Below the pieces are notes generated by a model that searched no databases, was not told where the DNA came from, and saw nothing but the letters and a program-made list of their open reading frames with translations. From the NCBI RefSeq assembly GCF_902728265.1, contig NZ_CACVBR010000025.1, forward strand, positions 1 through 62,117: a stretch of 62,117 nt of DNA. The letters run 5' to 3'. Each line of letters opens with the position of its first letter. Within the stretch, counting starts at the first letter, position 1. This DNA is from Chryseobacterium potabilaquae. GTDB lineage: Bacteria > Bacteroidota > Bacteroidia > Flavobacteriales > Weeksellaceae. This document shows, piece by piece, positions 47,680 to 56,575 of this stretch. The position numbers were made by a program, and so were the translations under genes.

Positions 47680-50007
47680 CTAAAATTTGAAATTATAAGT
47701 GATATTGGGTACCCAACGGAATAACGAAGTCTGTACCGCACGAGTAGTTCCTGGATTATTGGGGTTGTCTTCAAAAGTAATAGTATAGGCATTCTCGCGG
47801 CCATAAATATTGTATATACCAAAAGACCAAGATCCTCGGAATCGCTTTGTCGAATTAGGAACATAGGTGGCATTTAGATCCATTCTATGATATGCTGGCA
47901 TTCTGTCTGCGTTTCTGCTGCTATATTGAAATACGGTTTGTCCATTGAGTTCGTATTTACCGGTTGGGAAGGTTACAGCATTTCCTGTACTATATAAAAA
48001 TAATCCTGAAAAACTCCATTTTTCATTAAGATCATAGGTGGCTACTATAGATAGATCATGGGTTTTATCTACTCGGGCATTATACCATTCATTATTATTA
48101 ATACCATCTATCTTTCTTTCAGTTTTGGAAAGGGTATAGGAAATCCAACCGGTTAGTTTTCCACTTTTTTTCTTAGCGATAAGTTCTAGGCCATAAGCCC
48201 TTCCTTTACCAAATAGTAATTCACTTTCCACATCTGCTGCTGTATCAAAGGTAATTTGGGCTCCATTTTTGAAATCAATTTGGTTTTTCATTGATTTATA
48301 ATATATTTCCGCATTGAATTCATAATTATTGTTTCGGAAATTTCTGCTGTACCCAAAACTGATCTGATCTGCTATTTCTGGTTTTACGGTGTAGCTGCTT
48401 CCAATCCACTGGTCCGTGGGATTACCACTTCCGCTATTACTTAATAAATGGAGGTTTTGGGTATTTCGGGAATATCCTCCTTTAATACTGCTTACTTCAT
48501 TTAAACGATAGTTGGCGGTAATTCTAGGCTCAAGGTTGACATACGTTTTCCCAAAGTCTCCCTTCTTTAGAACTTTGCTTTCCGTGAGAATGCCATTCTT
48601 GTAAATGTTGTAAGTATCTCCACCTAAAATACTGAAGGAGGATAATCGTAGGCCATAGTTAATAGTGAGTTTATTAGTAGCTTTAAAGTCATCATTGAGA
48701 TACAGGGCATTTTCCCAAGAGTATCTTGAGTTTCTAGAAAAACTACTTACACTAGTACCTGAAGCCTTGCTAGGAGTAATGGTATGATGAATAGACTGTA
48801 ACCCGAAACGTACAGAATGTCTATTTCCTGCAAACCAGCTAAAATCTTGTTTTAGATTCCAATCTTCGATTTTTGAATCAAGTCCTAGAGTATTATTGTT
48901 ACTATTAAGACTTATTTTATAGTTATAGTTGCTATAAATTAAAGAAGTATTGGAAAATAATTTACTATTAATGATACTATTCCATCGAAGAGTTGTGGTT
49001 GTATTTCCCCAGTCGGATGAAAATGTATTTCCCAGTCCTAAAACATCTCTACCAAAATATCCTGATAAATAAAGGCGGTTATTTTCATTAATCTGATAAT
49101 TAGCTTTTAAATTAAGATCATAAAAATAAAGCGTATTATCCTTATAATCTTTTGTCCCTTTAAGAAATAAATCCGCATATGTCCTTCTTCCTGACACAAT
49201 AAACGATGATTTTTCTTTTTGAAGGGGACCTTCAACGCTAAGTCTACTACTGATTAAGCCTATACCTCCATTCAAATTATAATCTTTATTGTTTCCATCT
49301 TTCATTTTTACATCCATTACAGAGGAGAGCCGTCCCCCGTATTGTGTAGGGCTATTCCCTTTAATAATACTTGCATCTTTTAATGCATCACTATTAAAAG
49401 TACTGAAAAAGCCCAGTAGGTGCGAAGCATTATAAACTGGAGCTTCATCCAGTAAGATAAGATTCTGATCTGCGGCTCCACCTCTTACGCTAAATCCGCT
49501 TTTTCCTTCGCCATTATTTTTTATTCCTGGTAATAATTGCATTGTTTTCATTATATCTTTCTCACCAAATAAGACAGGAAGTTTTTCTATGCTCTTAATA
49601 CTTAACGTTTCGGTACCCATCTGAGCTGATGTTAGATTCTTATCTTTTTTAATTTTAGAAATGACAATTTCTTCAATTTTTGCTGTTCTTTCATTTTCTT
49701 GAGCGAGGGGAATATCGACTTTTACATTATCTTCCACTTTTATATAGTGCTGAAAATCTGCATAACCAGGATTGGATACAATAAGTGTATAATTTCCTTG
49801 AAGAAGGGATAAGGAATAGAAGCCATATTCATTGGCAATTACTGATATTAAAGGGTCTTCAGCTACTTTCACGGTAACTCCAATCAGTAACTCACCATTT
49901 TTTTTATCTTTTACAGTTCCACTTACTGAATATTTTTGTTGGGCGAAAACTAACGTACTAAAACAAACTGCTGCTGCCGAAGTCGCAATTTTAAAAAGTG
50001 TTTGCAT
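47680..50007 (-). CDS. TonB-dependent receptor with carboxypeptidase-regulatory domain
   Basis: The 775-residue protein has a signal peptide (cut near LVFA-Q) and an N-terminal CarboxypepD_reg-like domain (about 23-105). The plug follows ('VLFGEKDIMKTMQLLPGIKNNGEGKSGFSVRGGAADQNLILLDEAPVYNASHLLGFFSTFN'), then a beta-barrel ending 'RWVPNITYNFKF'. It imports a ligand across the outer membrane with energy from TonB. The class is the FecA/SusC-unlike 'PEGA/carboxypeptidase-like' receptor group usually paired with DUF4249. The partner gene follows by 3 bases, forming a two-gene operon. Confidence 0.93.
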   Translation of the reverse strand: MQTLFKIATSAAAVCFSTLVFAQQKYSVSGTVKDKKNGELLIGVTVKVAEDPLISVIANEYGFYSLSLLQGNYTLIVSNPGYADFQHYIKVEDNVKVDIPLAQENERTAKIEEIVISKIKKDKNLTSAQMGTETLSIKSIEKLPVLFGEKDIMKTMQLLPGIKNNGEGKSGFSVRGGAADQNLILLDEAPVYNASHLLGFFSTFNSDALKDASIIKGNSPTQYGGRLSSVMDVKMKDGNNKDYNLNGGIGLISSRLSVEGPLQKEKSSFIVSGRRTYADLFLKGTKDYKDNTLYFYDLNLKANYQINENNRLYLSGYFGRDVLGLGNTFSSDWGNTTTTLRWNSIINSKLFSNTSLIYSNYNYKISLNSNNNTLGLDSKIEDWNLKQDFSWFAGNRHSVRFGLQSIHHTITPSKASGTSVSSFSRNSRYSWENALYLNDDFKATNKLTINYGLRLSSFSILGGDTYNIYKNGILTESKVLKKGDFGKTYVNLEPRITANYRLNEVSSIKGGYSRNTQNLHLLSNSGSGNPTDQWIGSSYTVKPEIADQISFGYSRNFRNNNYEFNAEIYYKSMKNQIDFKNGAQITFDTAADVESELLFGKGRAYGLELIAKKKSGKLTGWISYTLSKTERKIDGINNNEWYNARVDKTHDLSIVATYDLNEKWSFSGLFLYSTGNAVTFPTGKYELNGQTVFQYSSRNADRMPAYHRMDLNATYVPNSTKRFRGSWSFGIYNIYGRENAYTITFEDNPNNPGTTRAVQTSLFRWVPNITYNFKF

Positions 50008-50291
50008 CTAAGTTGTTGTTGATTATTTAAGCGTGCGAAACTATGGAATAAAAACTAATGGATTAAATATTATTTTTATAATAATAACTTTGATATACTT
50101 AAATGTAGGTAATTTTTAAACACTTAAAAATGATATATATTTTACTATTATTAAAGGTATTTTGATGCTTTTTAATACTTTTAAAAATTATAACTCATAA
50201 TTGGGTATTTTTATATTTATTTAAAATTGATGTTATTTTTGTAATATTTTTATTACAATTGTCGTTTTTGTTATTTTTTTTGTAAAAAAAC

Positions 50292-50323
50292 TTTGATATT
50301 TTAGAATTTAATCTGTATGTTTG
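50292..50323 (+). promoter_or_regulatory. Bacteroidota-type promoter
   Basis: TTTG (50292-50295), exactly 20 bases, TATGTTTG (50316-50323). It points right and lies 30 bases before a 39-codon reading frame, with the barrel gene a further 430 bases on. Confidence 0.65.
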
Positions 50324-50352
50324 TGCCACACTAATGATAAAACAATAATAAG

Positions 50353-50472
50353 ATGAATGTATTTAATCTTTTAAACCCTAAGAATTTCGCTAAATTACCG
50401 AGCGTTTATTCTCCCTTTGAAAGAATTATGATTCTAATTCCTATTTCTAGTAGTTTTTATTCACACAATTAA
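50353..50472 (+). CDS. Possible 39-aa small protein
   Basis: A short reading frame begins with ATG after AATAATAAG and encodes MNVFNLLNPKNF...SSSFYSHN. It has a basic start and a hydrophobic stretch (IMILIPISSSF). Support is limited to its place just behind a strong-looking promoter. It could equally be an untranslated leader, or a leader peptide for the gene at 50799. Confidence 0.25.
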   Translation: MNVFNLLNPKNFAKLPSVYSPFERIMILIPISSSFYSHN

Positions 50473-50798
50473 AATTATATTGTGATAATAAGCTGGTTTA
50501 AGAAAATGAACCTAATCAAATCGTCTGTTTTTACTAGACAAATTGTATTGTAAACTATTTATTTCTCTCCCTCTAGTATTTAAATAAAAATTCAGAATAT
50601 AACTCCATTCGTTGTCCTTTGATTTGTTGGGCGTTAACTTCATATCTTTAGCCAATTTCAAACTTTCTTAACCTATATATTACGAACGTTTAAACACACT
50701 TTTCCTTATTAAAATCGGATATAAATTTTGCTAACTAATCAACTAGTTTAGCTAATAAATAAGCGTGTCAAATATTAATATTAATCAAAAAAAATACA

Positions 50799-51518
50799 AT
50801 GAAAAAATTATTTTTAGGACTGGCGGTAATAGCTTGTTCATATATGTCAGCACAAAAGTCTGAATATGGAGTTAAATTTGGCGCAAAAGCCGGATTTAAT
50901 TTTTCCTCTATACTTGTAGATGGTGAAAAAATTGGAAATTCCAAAACGGGTGTTCATTTTGGAGGGTTTGTAAATGTTCCATTAGGACGTGTTGTAAGTA
51001 TTCAGCCAGAAGTGTTTTATAGCCAGACAGGATTCAAAAACGAGATTAATAGTTTTTCAGAATTAGTATCTCTCTCGGATGGACGAACTTCTAAGGTATC
51101 ACTGGAAGGAAATAGAAAAGCTAATCTGGATTATATTTCCGTACCTGTTATGTTTCAGTTTAACATTGTTGATGGGTTCTATCTTGAGGCTGGTCCTCAA
51201 CTTAATTTTCTTATAAATAATAAGCAATCGGTTGATCTTAGTTATTCAGTAGATGGTTTGTCTAAAGAGGAGTGGAAGAGTATAGATTCTAAAATCCAAA
51301 ATTTGGCAAATTCCAATAAGAAATTTAATACCAGCGGATTTGAATTTGGGTTAGCCGTTGGTACAGGATATTATTTTACTCCTAATATTGGAGTGAACGT
51401 AAGATATTCTTTCAGCGCTTCTCCCATTGTTGATCAAAATGGGACAGGAGGAATCTATAATGAAGGGGATCATAAAAGTACATCTTTATTACAGTTAGGT
51501 TTGGTTTACAAATTCTAA
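50799..51518 (+). CDS. PorT-like outer-membrane beta-barrel protein
   Basis: The 239-residue protein has a signal peptide (cut near YMSA-Q). The sequence then shows the eight-stranded barrel pattern of the Outer membrane protein beta-barrel domain: 'YGVKFGAKAGFNFSSI', 'VHFGGFVNVPLGRVVSIQPEVFYSQTGF', 'LDYISVPVMFQFNIVDGFYLEAGPQLNFLI', and 'TSLLQLGLVYKF' at the end. The function is probably structural or in transport or adhesion; no ligand is evident. A long leader separates it from the promoter at 50292. Confidence 0.87.
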   Translation: MKKLFLGLAVIACSYMSAQKSEYGVKFGAKAGFNFSSILVDGEKIGNSKTGVHFGGFVNVPLGRVVSIQPEVFYSQTGFKNEINSFSELVSLSDGRTSKVSLEGNRKANLDYISVPVMFQFNIVDGFYLEAGPQLNFLINNKQSVDLSYSVDGLSKEEWKSIDSKIQNLANSNKKFNTSGFEFGLAVGTGYYFTPNIGVNVRYSFSASPIVDQNGTGGIYNEGDHKSTSLLQLGLVYKF

Positions 51519-51543
51519 TACTAATTCTCAAAAAAGGATTTTT

Positions 51544-51642
51544 TGGCGGATTAAAATTGGCAAAAACTATACATTTGATAGTAATTGTGTAATTCAGCAA
51601 CATGTCGAAATAGGAGATAATTGTATTTTGGGTGCTTCACAC
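51544..51642 (+). pseudogene. Hexapeptide-repeat acyltransferase fragment
   Basis: About 33 in-frame codons read KIGKNYTFDSNCVIQQHV then EIGDNCILGAS, four consecutive hexapeptide turns of a left-handed beta-helix as in LpxA/LpxD-type acyltransferases. There is no start and the frame ends at the terminator, so this is a fragment of a lost gene. The parent family (LpxD-like or other) cannot be fixed from so little sequence. Confidence 0.4.
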
Positions 51643-51675
51643 AATCCGAAGGAATATTTCCTTCGGATTTTTTAG
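51643..51675 (+). terminator. Terminator after the barrel gene and fragment
   Basis: AATCCGAAGGAA (51643-51654) pairs with TTCCTTCGGATT (51658-51669) around TAT, followed by T6. Confidence 0.92.
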
Positions 51676-52152
51676 TAATAGGCTTTTGTGTTGGGATATT
51701 TTGATTTTCTTTTAAGGAAATTGTTATAGTGGATTATAAGAAGAAGATAATTGATTTGTTATTAGTTATTTACTACTATTAGATGACAATTTGAAATTAT
51801 TGATTCAAGCATTTCATCTATTAATAATATATTTTTCTGTCTAAGGCAAAAGAATTTTTTTGAAAAATATCTCTTTTGTGTGATATAATTATTACTTTTG
51901 TGTACTTTAAAATATTACTATTACATAAAAAAAGCCTGTTAGAAGAGAAAAGGATAATATAATTTGTTTTGTTTTGTCAATTAGTTGGGTATATTTTGTA
52001 TTTTATATTTTTTTGGAAAATTTGAAATCAGTCTTAATTATGTTTATAAAATTTTGTGACTGGAAGTAGGAAGATAGATATAAATAGAATTTAATTCTAT
52101 AAATACACATAATTAATTATAAAAAGGGTAGCTACCATATAGCTAGGTTATT
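51676..52152. other. AT-rich upstream region of the Ala-rich protein gene
   Basis: No reading frame is recognised. GGTAGCTACC (52127-52136), a 10-bp perfect palindrome followed by ATATAGCTA, sits about 17-26 bases before the ATG at 52153 and could be an operator or a leader stem. No ideal TAnnTTTG promoter box was found. Confidence 0.4.
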
Positions 52153-52497
52153 ATGAAGAGTCTATTAAAAAAAAATTCAAAGTCTGTTGTTGCGATAGTA
52201 ATTGCTTTTAGTGTAACAGCTTCTATGAGCTTTAAAGCTCCAGAAAAAATAGAAGCTAGTGTACAAGAAGCATCTTCTATTAAAGCAAGTCCGATGACAG
52301 AAGCAAAACAAAAAAAGGCTCCGGTTGTAGCAGCAGTGGCGGCGGGCGCTGCGGTTGTGGCAGCAGCAGCAGCAGTTGTTAATGCCGGTGTAAATGTATA
52401 TAATGCCGTGGGTGGTAAAAATAATGCTGTGGAGAAAATTAAAAATGAAAATGATTTAATTAATCACGAGTTCTTGAAGGTAAGCCAATTTGATTAG
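52153..52497 (+). CDS. Ala/Val-rich secreted small protein
   Basis: The 114-residue protein has a signal peptide (about residues 1-27, cut near SMSFKA). A polar stretch follows, then a striking Ala/Val segment (about 57-82, 'VVAAVAAGAAVVAAAAAVVNAG') with Gly spacing, which could be a membrane helix or a self-associating helix. The tail is polar and asparagine-rich ('KNNAVEKIKNENDLINHEFL'). It has its own terminator and stands alone. The family is not recognised; a small envelope protein or bacteriocin-like peptide are both possible. Confidence 0.65.
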   Translation: MKSLLKKNSKSVVAIVIAFSVTASMSFKAPEKIEASVQEASSIKASPMTEAKQKKAPVVAAVAAGAAVVAAAAAVVNAGVNVYNAVGGKNNAVEKIKNENDLINHEFLKVSQFD

Positions 52498-52535
52498 TTT
52501 ATTTAAGTTTTAAATATCAATATATTTTGGAAAAA

Positions 52536-52562
52536 GTCTCGGATGATTATCCGAGATTTTTT
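52536..52562 (+). terminator. Terminator after the Ala-rich protein gene
   Basis: TCTCGGAT (52536-52543) pairs with ATCCGAGA (52548-52555) around GATT, then T7. Confidence 0.93.
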
Positions 52563-52648
52563 TATGATGTATAATTTTAGCTATATCTTTTATTTTAAAC
52601 GGAGTCGGACTCCGAAATAATTTTTATTTTTGTGAGATTCCTTATCAT

Positions 52649-53359
52649 ATGAAAAAAATAATTCTCATTGAAGATGAAACCAGTGTTGTATCATTCATAA
52701 AGAAAGGGCTTCAGGAAAGTGGATATGAAATTTCAGTAGCTTTTGATGGGCGGACAGGAGTACAGCTAGTACAGGCCAATGATTTTGATCTGGTAATTTT
52801 GGATATTATGCTTCCCGAAATGAATGGTCTAGATGTTTGTAAAGAAATTAGGAAAACAAATAAACATGTTCCCATTTTATTTTTAACAGCTTTAGGAACA
52901 TCTGAAAATATAGTTCTAGGCTTGGAAAACGGAGGAGATGACTATCTTGTAAAACCCTTCAAATTTATTGAATTAGTTGCCCGTATAAAATCTTTATTGA
53001 GGAGAAGTAATGCAGGGAATGTTATTGCGGAAGTTACAGAATCTTATTCTGATAATGAACATGTCTTCCAGTTTTCGGATTTAGTAGTCAATGATTATAC
53101 TAAAAAAGTGACACGTGCTGGGGAAGAGATTTCTTTAACATCCACAGAGTATAAACTACTTTTGTACTTCCTTAATAATCCTGAAAAAGTTATTTCCAGA
53201 GCGGAAATTCTTGATGCTGTATGGGGGGTGAACTATGAATTAGGAACTAATGTTGTGGATGTGTATGTTAATTATCTGAGAAAGAAACTGGATAATTTAG
53301 AGGATAATAAGTTGATTCATACAGTTATTGGAATGGGTTATGTATTGAAAAAAACGTAA
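52649..53359 (+). CDS. OmpR-family response regulator
   Basis: The 236-residue protein has a receiver domain with Asp52 (LVILDIMLP), acidic Glu8/Asp9, 'FLTALG' and 'DDYLVKPF'. The C-terminal winged helix (about 140-236) reads 'SLTSTEYKLLLYFLNNPEKVISRAEILDAVWG' and 'VYVNYLRKKLDN', which are typical of OmpR/PhoB-type DNA binding. The histidine kinase gene begins 3 bases after its stop. This class binds direct repeats, and a phased TAAT array lies before the transcript downstream of the kinase gene (54861-54895). Confidence 0.96.
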   Translation: MKKIILIEDETSVVSFIKKGLQESGYEISVAFDGRTGVQLVQANDFDLVILDIMLPEMNGLDVCKEIRKTNKHVPILFLTALGTSENIVLGLENGGDDYLVKPFKFIELVARIKSLLRRSNAGNVIAEVTESYSDNEHVFQFSDLVVNDYTKKVTRAGEEISLTSTEYKLLLYFLNNPEKVISRAEILDAVWGVNYELGTNVVDVYVNYLRKKLDNLEDNKLIHTVIGMGYVLKKT

Positions 53360-53362
53360 TGA

Positions 53363-54772
53363 ATGGTTAATAAAGTGATCACAAATCAGATCAAAACGAT
53401 GGTGCTGTTGATGATGGTATTTACCGCCATCATATTGCTATTTAGTGGATTGGTCTATTTTTCCATTGTTAATTTTTCACATCAAAGATTTTATGAACTT
53501 CTTAAAATTCGTACAGCCACCATTATTCAGATTGAAAAAAGCAAAGATGATCTTGATCTTCCTGAAAATTATATTTTAAATAGTTTCAATGATGAAGAGC
53601 TCCCTATGGAGAAAGATTACGTGGTTGCAATTCCAAAAGACTCAAATTTCAAGAGAATTTCACAAGAAGTTCATATTCCGGATTATTTTTTCAAAAGTAT
53701 TGCAAAGAATGGAGAAGCCAATTATAACGACGAAGAGTTTTATTATATAGGGCAGACTTTTAAACATGATGACAAAGACTATATCGCCATAGCGTCTGCA
53801 AAAAATCATTATGTGGTATATTATTTAGGATTTTTAAAGAGAACTTTGATTACCTGTATTGTACTTTCTTTATTTTTTAGTATGATTTTCTCTTTTTATC
53901 TCTCCAAAACATTATTTAAGCCTATTTTAAAAATTACAGGGAAGGTAAAGGAAATCAGTTCTGAAAATCTTCATTTAAGACTTGAGTCTCAACCGGATAA
54001 TAAAGAATTAAACGAGTTGGTAGATACATTTAATGATATGCTGAATCGTATAGAGACCTCATTTGAGACTCAAAATCATTTAATTGGAAATGTTTCTCAT
54101 GAGTTGCGAACTCCTTTAACTTCTATTATGGGAGAAGCAGATGTTGCTCTTTCCATTAATCGGACAACGGGTGAATATAAGGAAACTCTTGAAATTATTT
54201 TGGATGAAGCCGAGAAGTTGGACAAGAAAATTAACGCTTTACTGATGATTGCTCAAACCGGGTTTGATGGGAAAATCCAAAAAATGGATAAAGTTAGGAT
54301 GGATCAGTTACTTTGGGATGTAATAGAAACATTAAGGAGAATTGATTCTCGGAATAATATTTATTTGGATATAAGCATGCTACCGGATAACCCTAAAAAG
54401 CTGAAAGTTTTTGGAAATGAACAGTTGTTACATCTTGCGGTGGCAAATATTATCAATAATGGATGTAAATATTCCAATTTTCAACAGGTTAAAGTCTCTT
54501 TAGGGGCAACGGATGCAGACGTCTATATTATAGTAAAAGATAATGGAATTGGAATTCCTGAAGAAGAAATGAATAAAATCTATGATCCCTTTTTTAGAGC
54601 TTCCAATACAAAAAACTATGAAGGATATGGAATTGGGCTTCCATTAGCCAGAAATATTGTGAAGATGCATAACGGAGAACTAATCGTAAGTTCTCATGAA
54701 AACCAAGGGACAACAGTGCAGTTACGCTTTCCCAATTTCTATAGTACTCAAAATGAGGAAAAATTAATCTGA
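53363..54772 (+). CDS. Sensor histidine kinase, partner of the OmpR-type regulator
   Basis: The 469-residue protein has two membrane helices (about 12-36 and 157-180) bounding a periplasmic domain of about 120 residues. A HAMP segment (about 183-235), a HisKA domain with His246 (NVSHELRTPLTS) and a HATPase domain ('NIINNGCKYS', 'DNGIGIPEEEM', 'GYGIGLPLARNIVKMH') follow. It senses an envelope signal and phosphorylates Asp52 of the regulator. The ATG at 53363 comes 3 bases after the regulator stop; an overlapping ATG at 53360 hits a stop at once. Confidence 0.96.
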   Translation: MVNKVITNQIKTMVLLMMVFTAIILLFSGLVYFSIVNFSHQRFYELLKIRTATIIQIEKSKDDLDLPENYILNSFNDEELPMEKDYVVAIPKDSNFKRISQEVHIPDYFFKSIAKNGEANYNDEEFYYIGQTFKHDDKDYIAIASAKNHYVVYYLGFLKRTLITCIVLSLFFSMIFSFYLSKTLFKPILKITGKVKEISSENLHLRLESQPDNKELNELVDTFNDMLNRIETSFETQNHLIGNVSHELRTPLTSIMGEADVALSINRTTGEYKETLEIILDEAEKLDKKINALLMIAQTGFDGKIQKMDKVRMDQLLWDVIETLRRIDSRNNIYLDISMLPDNPKKLKVFGNEQLLHLAVANIINNGCKYSNFQQVKVSLGATDADVYIIVKDNGIGIPEEEMNKIYDPFFRASNTKNYEGYGIGLPLARNIVKMHNGELIVSSHENQGTTVQLRFPNFYSTQNEEKLI

Positions 54773-54860
54773 TAATAATATTAATTGATTGAAAATAAGA
54801 GTTTTGCTTCTTTTTAAGAATATATTATTTCTTTAATATTAATAACACTTAACAATTTTC

Positions 54861-54935
54861 TAATCTCATTTTAATCTCTTTAATGACATTTTAATTGTAT
54901 TCCAAAAGACTTCTAATTTGGTCACTTTAGTTTTG
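54861..54935 (+). promoter_or_regulatory. Phased TAAT array and promoter of the UspA-like/DUF1275 genes
   Basis: TAAT stands at 54861, 54872, 54881 and 54892, spaced 11, 9 and 11 bases, so all face one side of the helix. TAGTTTTG (54928-54935) is a fitting -7 box, while a good -33 element is missing, as in activator-dependent promoters. This suits an OmpR-type activator, most simply the adjacent regulator. Confidence 0.55.
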
Positions 54936-54962
54936 TAGTATCAAAAAAGATAATGAAACTAA

Positions 54963-55469
54963 ATGCTTAAAGATATGACCAAAACAATTTTAATTGCTAC
55001 AGATTATTCTCTTGAGTCTTTGAATATATTGAAAAAAATTCTTAAAGAGAAAGAGGTCTCGGAAGACCAATATCAGTATGATATTCTTTTGGTTTCGGGA
55101 TATGATATGGGAGATTCTATCAGAGATCTTTTGTTTAATACAAAAAGTACGGTATTTAATAAGATCAAACCCAAGGAATTTAATGATGCTTATGGGATAA
55201 TTAAGAATAAATATCCTCATCTAGTAAACAAAGTAATTTGTGATATTTTCACCGGAAGTTTTCAGAGAGCGTTCAATAATTATGTGAAGATAGAAAATAT
55301 AGAAGAAGCCTATTACTCTCATTCTATCAAAAGTAAAGGAAAAGGGAAATTTGATCTTATTCCTTATATCAAAAAATGTAAAAACCTAAAATCTTTTGAA
55401 ATCGCAATTGAAACATCTGAAAGACTTCCTGAAAGAGGGAGGCTTGCAGAAATTTTTGTGGAGGTTTAA
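54963..55469 (+). CDS. UspA-like protein
   Basis: The product is 168 residues, or 164 from the ATG at 54975. The opening 'TKTILIATDYSLESLNILKKILKE' fits the first beta-alpha unit of universal stress proteins, with the beta strand followed by 'SLES.N'. The nucleotide-binding G-x2-G-x9-G-S/T signature of ATP-binding Usp proteins is not clear, and the C-terminal half is not obviously Usp-like. It lies 190 bases after the kinase gene behind its own promoter and 20 bases before the DUF1275 gene. The function is unknown. Confidence 0.65.
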   Translation: MLKDMTKTILIATDYSLESLNILKKILKEKEVSEDQYQYDILLVSGYDMGDSIRDLLFNTKSTVFNKIKPKEFNDAYGIIKNKYPHLVNKVICDIFTGSFQRAFNNYVKIENIEEAYYSHSIKSKGKGKFDLIPYIKKCKNLKSFEIAIETSERLPERGRLAEIFVEV

Positions 55470-55489
55470 TAACTTAAAAACTTAAAAAA

Positions 55490-56329
55490 ATGTTAAGAAA
55501 TTATAGTAACAGCAGGACGTTGGGAGACAACATTAGACTGGGGACGCTGACTGCATTTACAGCAGGTACTATAAATATAGCTTCTCTATTAATATTTCTT
55601 TCATTCACGTCAAATGTAACAGGACATTACGCCATATTAGCAGCAGAAATAAGTAAAGGAAATTGGAGACAGGTAGCTGTAGTAGGAGGCTGGATATTGT
55701 TGTTCTTCTTTGGAAGTTTTTTATCCAATTTTATTGTGATAAACTTTAATAAAAGGAGTAAATATTTTGCTCATGCGATGCCTATTATTCTGGAGATTCT
55801 ATGCTTGTTGTTTGTAGGAGTCTATGGCCAATTTTATTATCAAAAAACCTTAGAAGAAACAGAGGCCTTAGTAGCGTTAATGTTGTTTGCTACGGGTTTG
55901 CAGAATGGATTAACCGCAAGTATTTCTAATTTTTCCGTAAAAACCACTCACCTTACCGGTACTACAACTGACCTTGGGATTTTATTTTCAATGTTTACTC
56001 AGAAAAAATTTAGAAAAAATGGAGAGTTAATAGGCAGGGCAAAATTACTGTCAAGTATTATGGTTGCCTACGTATTAGGAGCAATATTTTCAGGGCTGAC
56101 ATACTACTATTTAGAATTCAAAGTCTTCTATATAATTAGTTTGTGCTTATTGATTGTTATTGGATATGATGCCTATAAAATTCATGTCAGACATTTCAAT
56201 ACCAAATATAGATATATTCGTATTTATAAAAAGTTTAATCTCTTAGCCTATCTATATGACAAGGTGCATGGTATTCCTGAAATAAAAGATAAAAGAGAGA
56301 AGAAACGAACACTTGTATTTGACGAATAA
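55490..56329 (+). CDS. DUF1275 (YoaK-family) membrane protein
   Basis: The 279-residue protein has about six membrane helices. 'GTLTAFTAGTINIASLLIF', 'SNVTGHYAILAAEI', 'GLQNGLTASISNFSVKTTHLTGTTTDLGILFSM' are the diagnostic DUF1275 blocks. The family is widespread and thought to transport small molecules, but no substrate is established. It follows the UspA-like gene by 20 bases, and both are probably under the two-component system upstream. A terminator lies after the stop. Confidence 0.9.
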   Translation: MLRNYSNSRTLGDNIRLGTLTAFTAGTINIASLLIFLSFTSNVTGHYAILAAEISKGNWRQVAVVGGWILLFFFGSFLSNFIVINFNKRSKYFAHAMPIILEILCLLFVGVYGQFYYQKTLEETEALVALMLFATGLQNGLTASISNFSVKTTHLTGTTTDLGILFSMFTQKKFRKNGELIGRAKLLSSIMVAYVLGAIFSGLTYYYLEFKVFYIISLCLLIVIGYDAYKIHVRHFNTKYRYIRIYKKFNLLAYLYDKVHGIPEIKDKREKKRTLVFDE

Positions 56330-56392
56330 ATGATTCATGTTAAATAAATATAATTATATCAGTATTAATTTTGTGTAAACTAGCTGTGAATC

Positions 56393-56434
56393 AATCCTCT
56401 ATTTGTTAAAAACAATGGAGGGTTGTTTTTTTTT
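56393..56434 (+). terminator. Terminator after the DUF1275 gene
   Basis: AATCCTCTATTTGTT (56393-56407) pairs with AACAATGGAGGGTT (56411-56424), allowing G-T pairs, followed by a T-run of about nine. Confidence 0.88.
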
Positions 56435-56575
56435 AATCCCTCTCTAGAAGCAGTTTACATGTAGGGTCTAAGGAAATCCTATTATTTAAAATTTTATAAT
56501 TATATCTTAAATCGAAGGATTTATATTTTAATTCCCGTTTTCATTGACTACTTTTGTAAGTTGATTTATATTTTT

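Larger units (their letters stand above)
50008..50798. other. Long divergent intergenic region with a promoter and a tiny reading frame
   Basis: 791 bp between the divergent TonB receptor and barrel-protein genes. It contains the plus-strand promoter at 50292-50323 and a 39-codon reading frame at 50353-50472. The rest is AT-rich. The stretch TTTTGCTAACTAATCAACTAG at about 50727 resembles the AACTAATT motif seen before the genes at 14164 and 17056. Confidence 0.5.
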
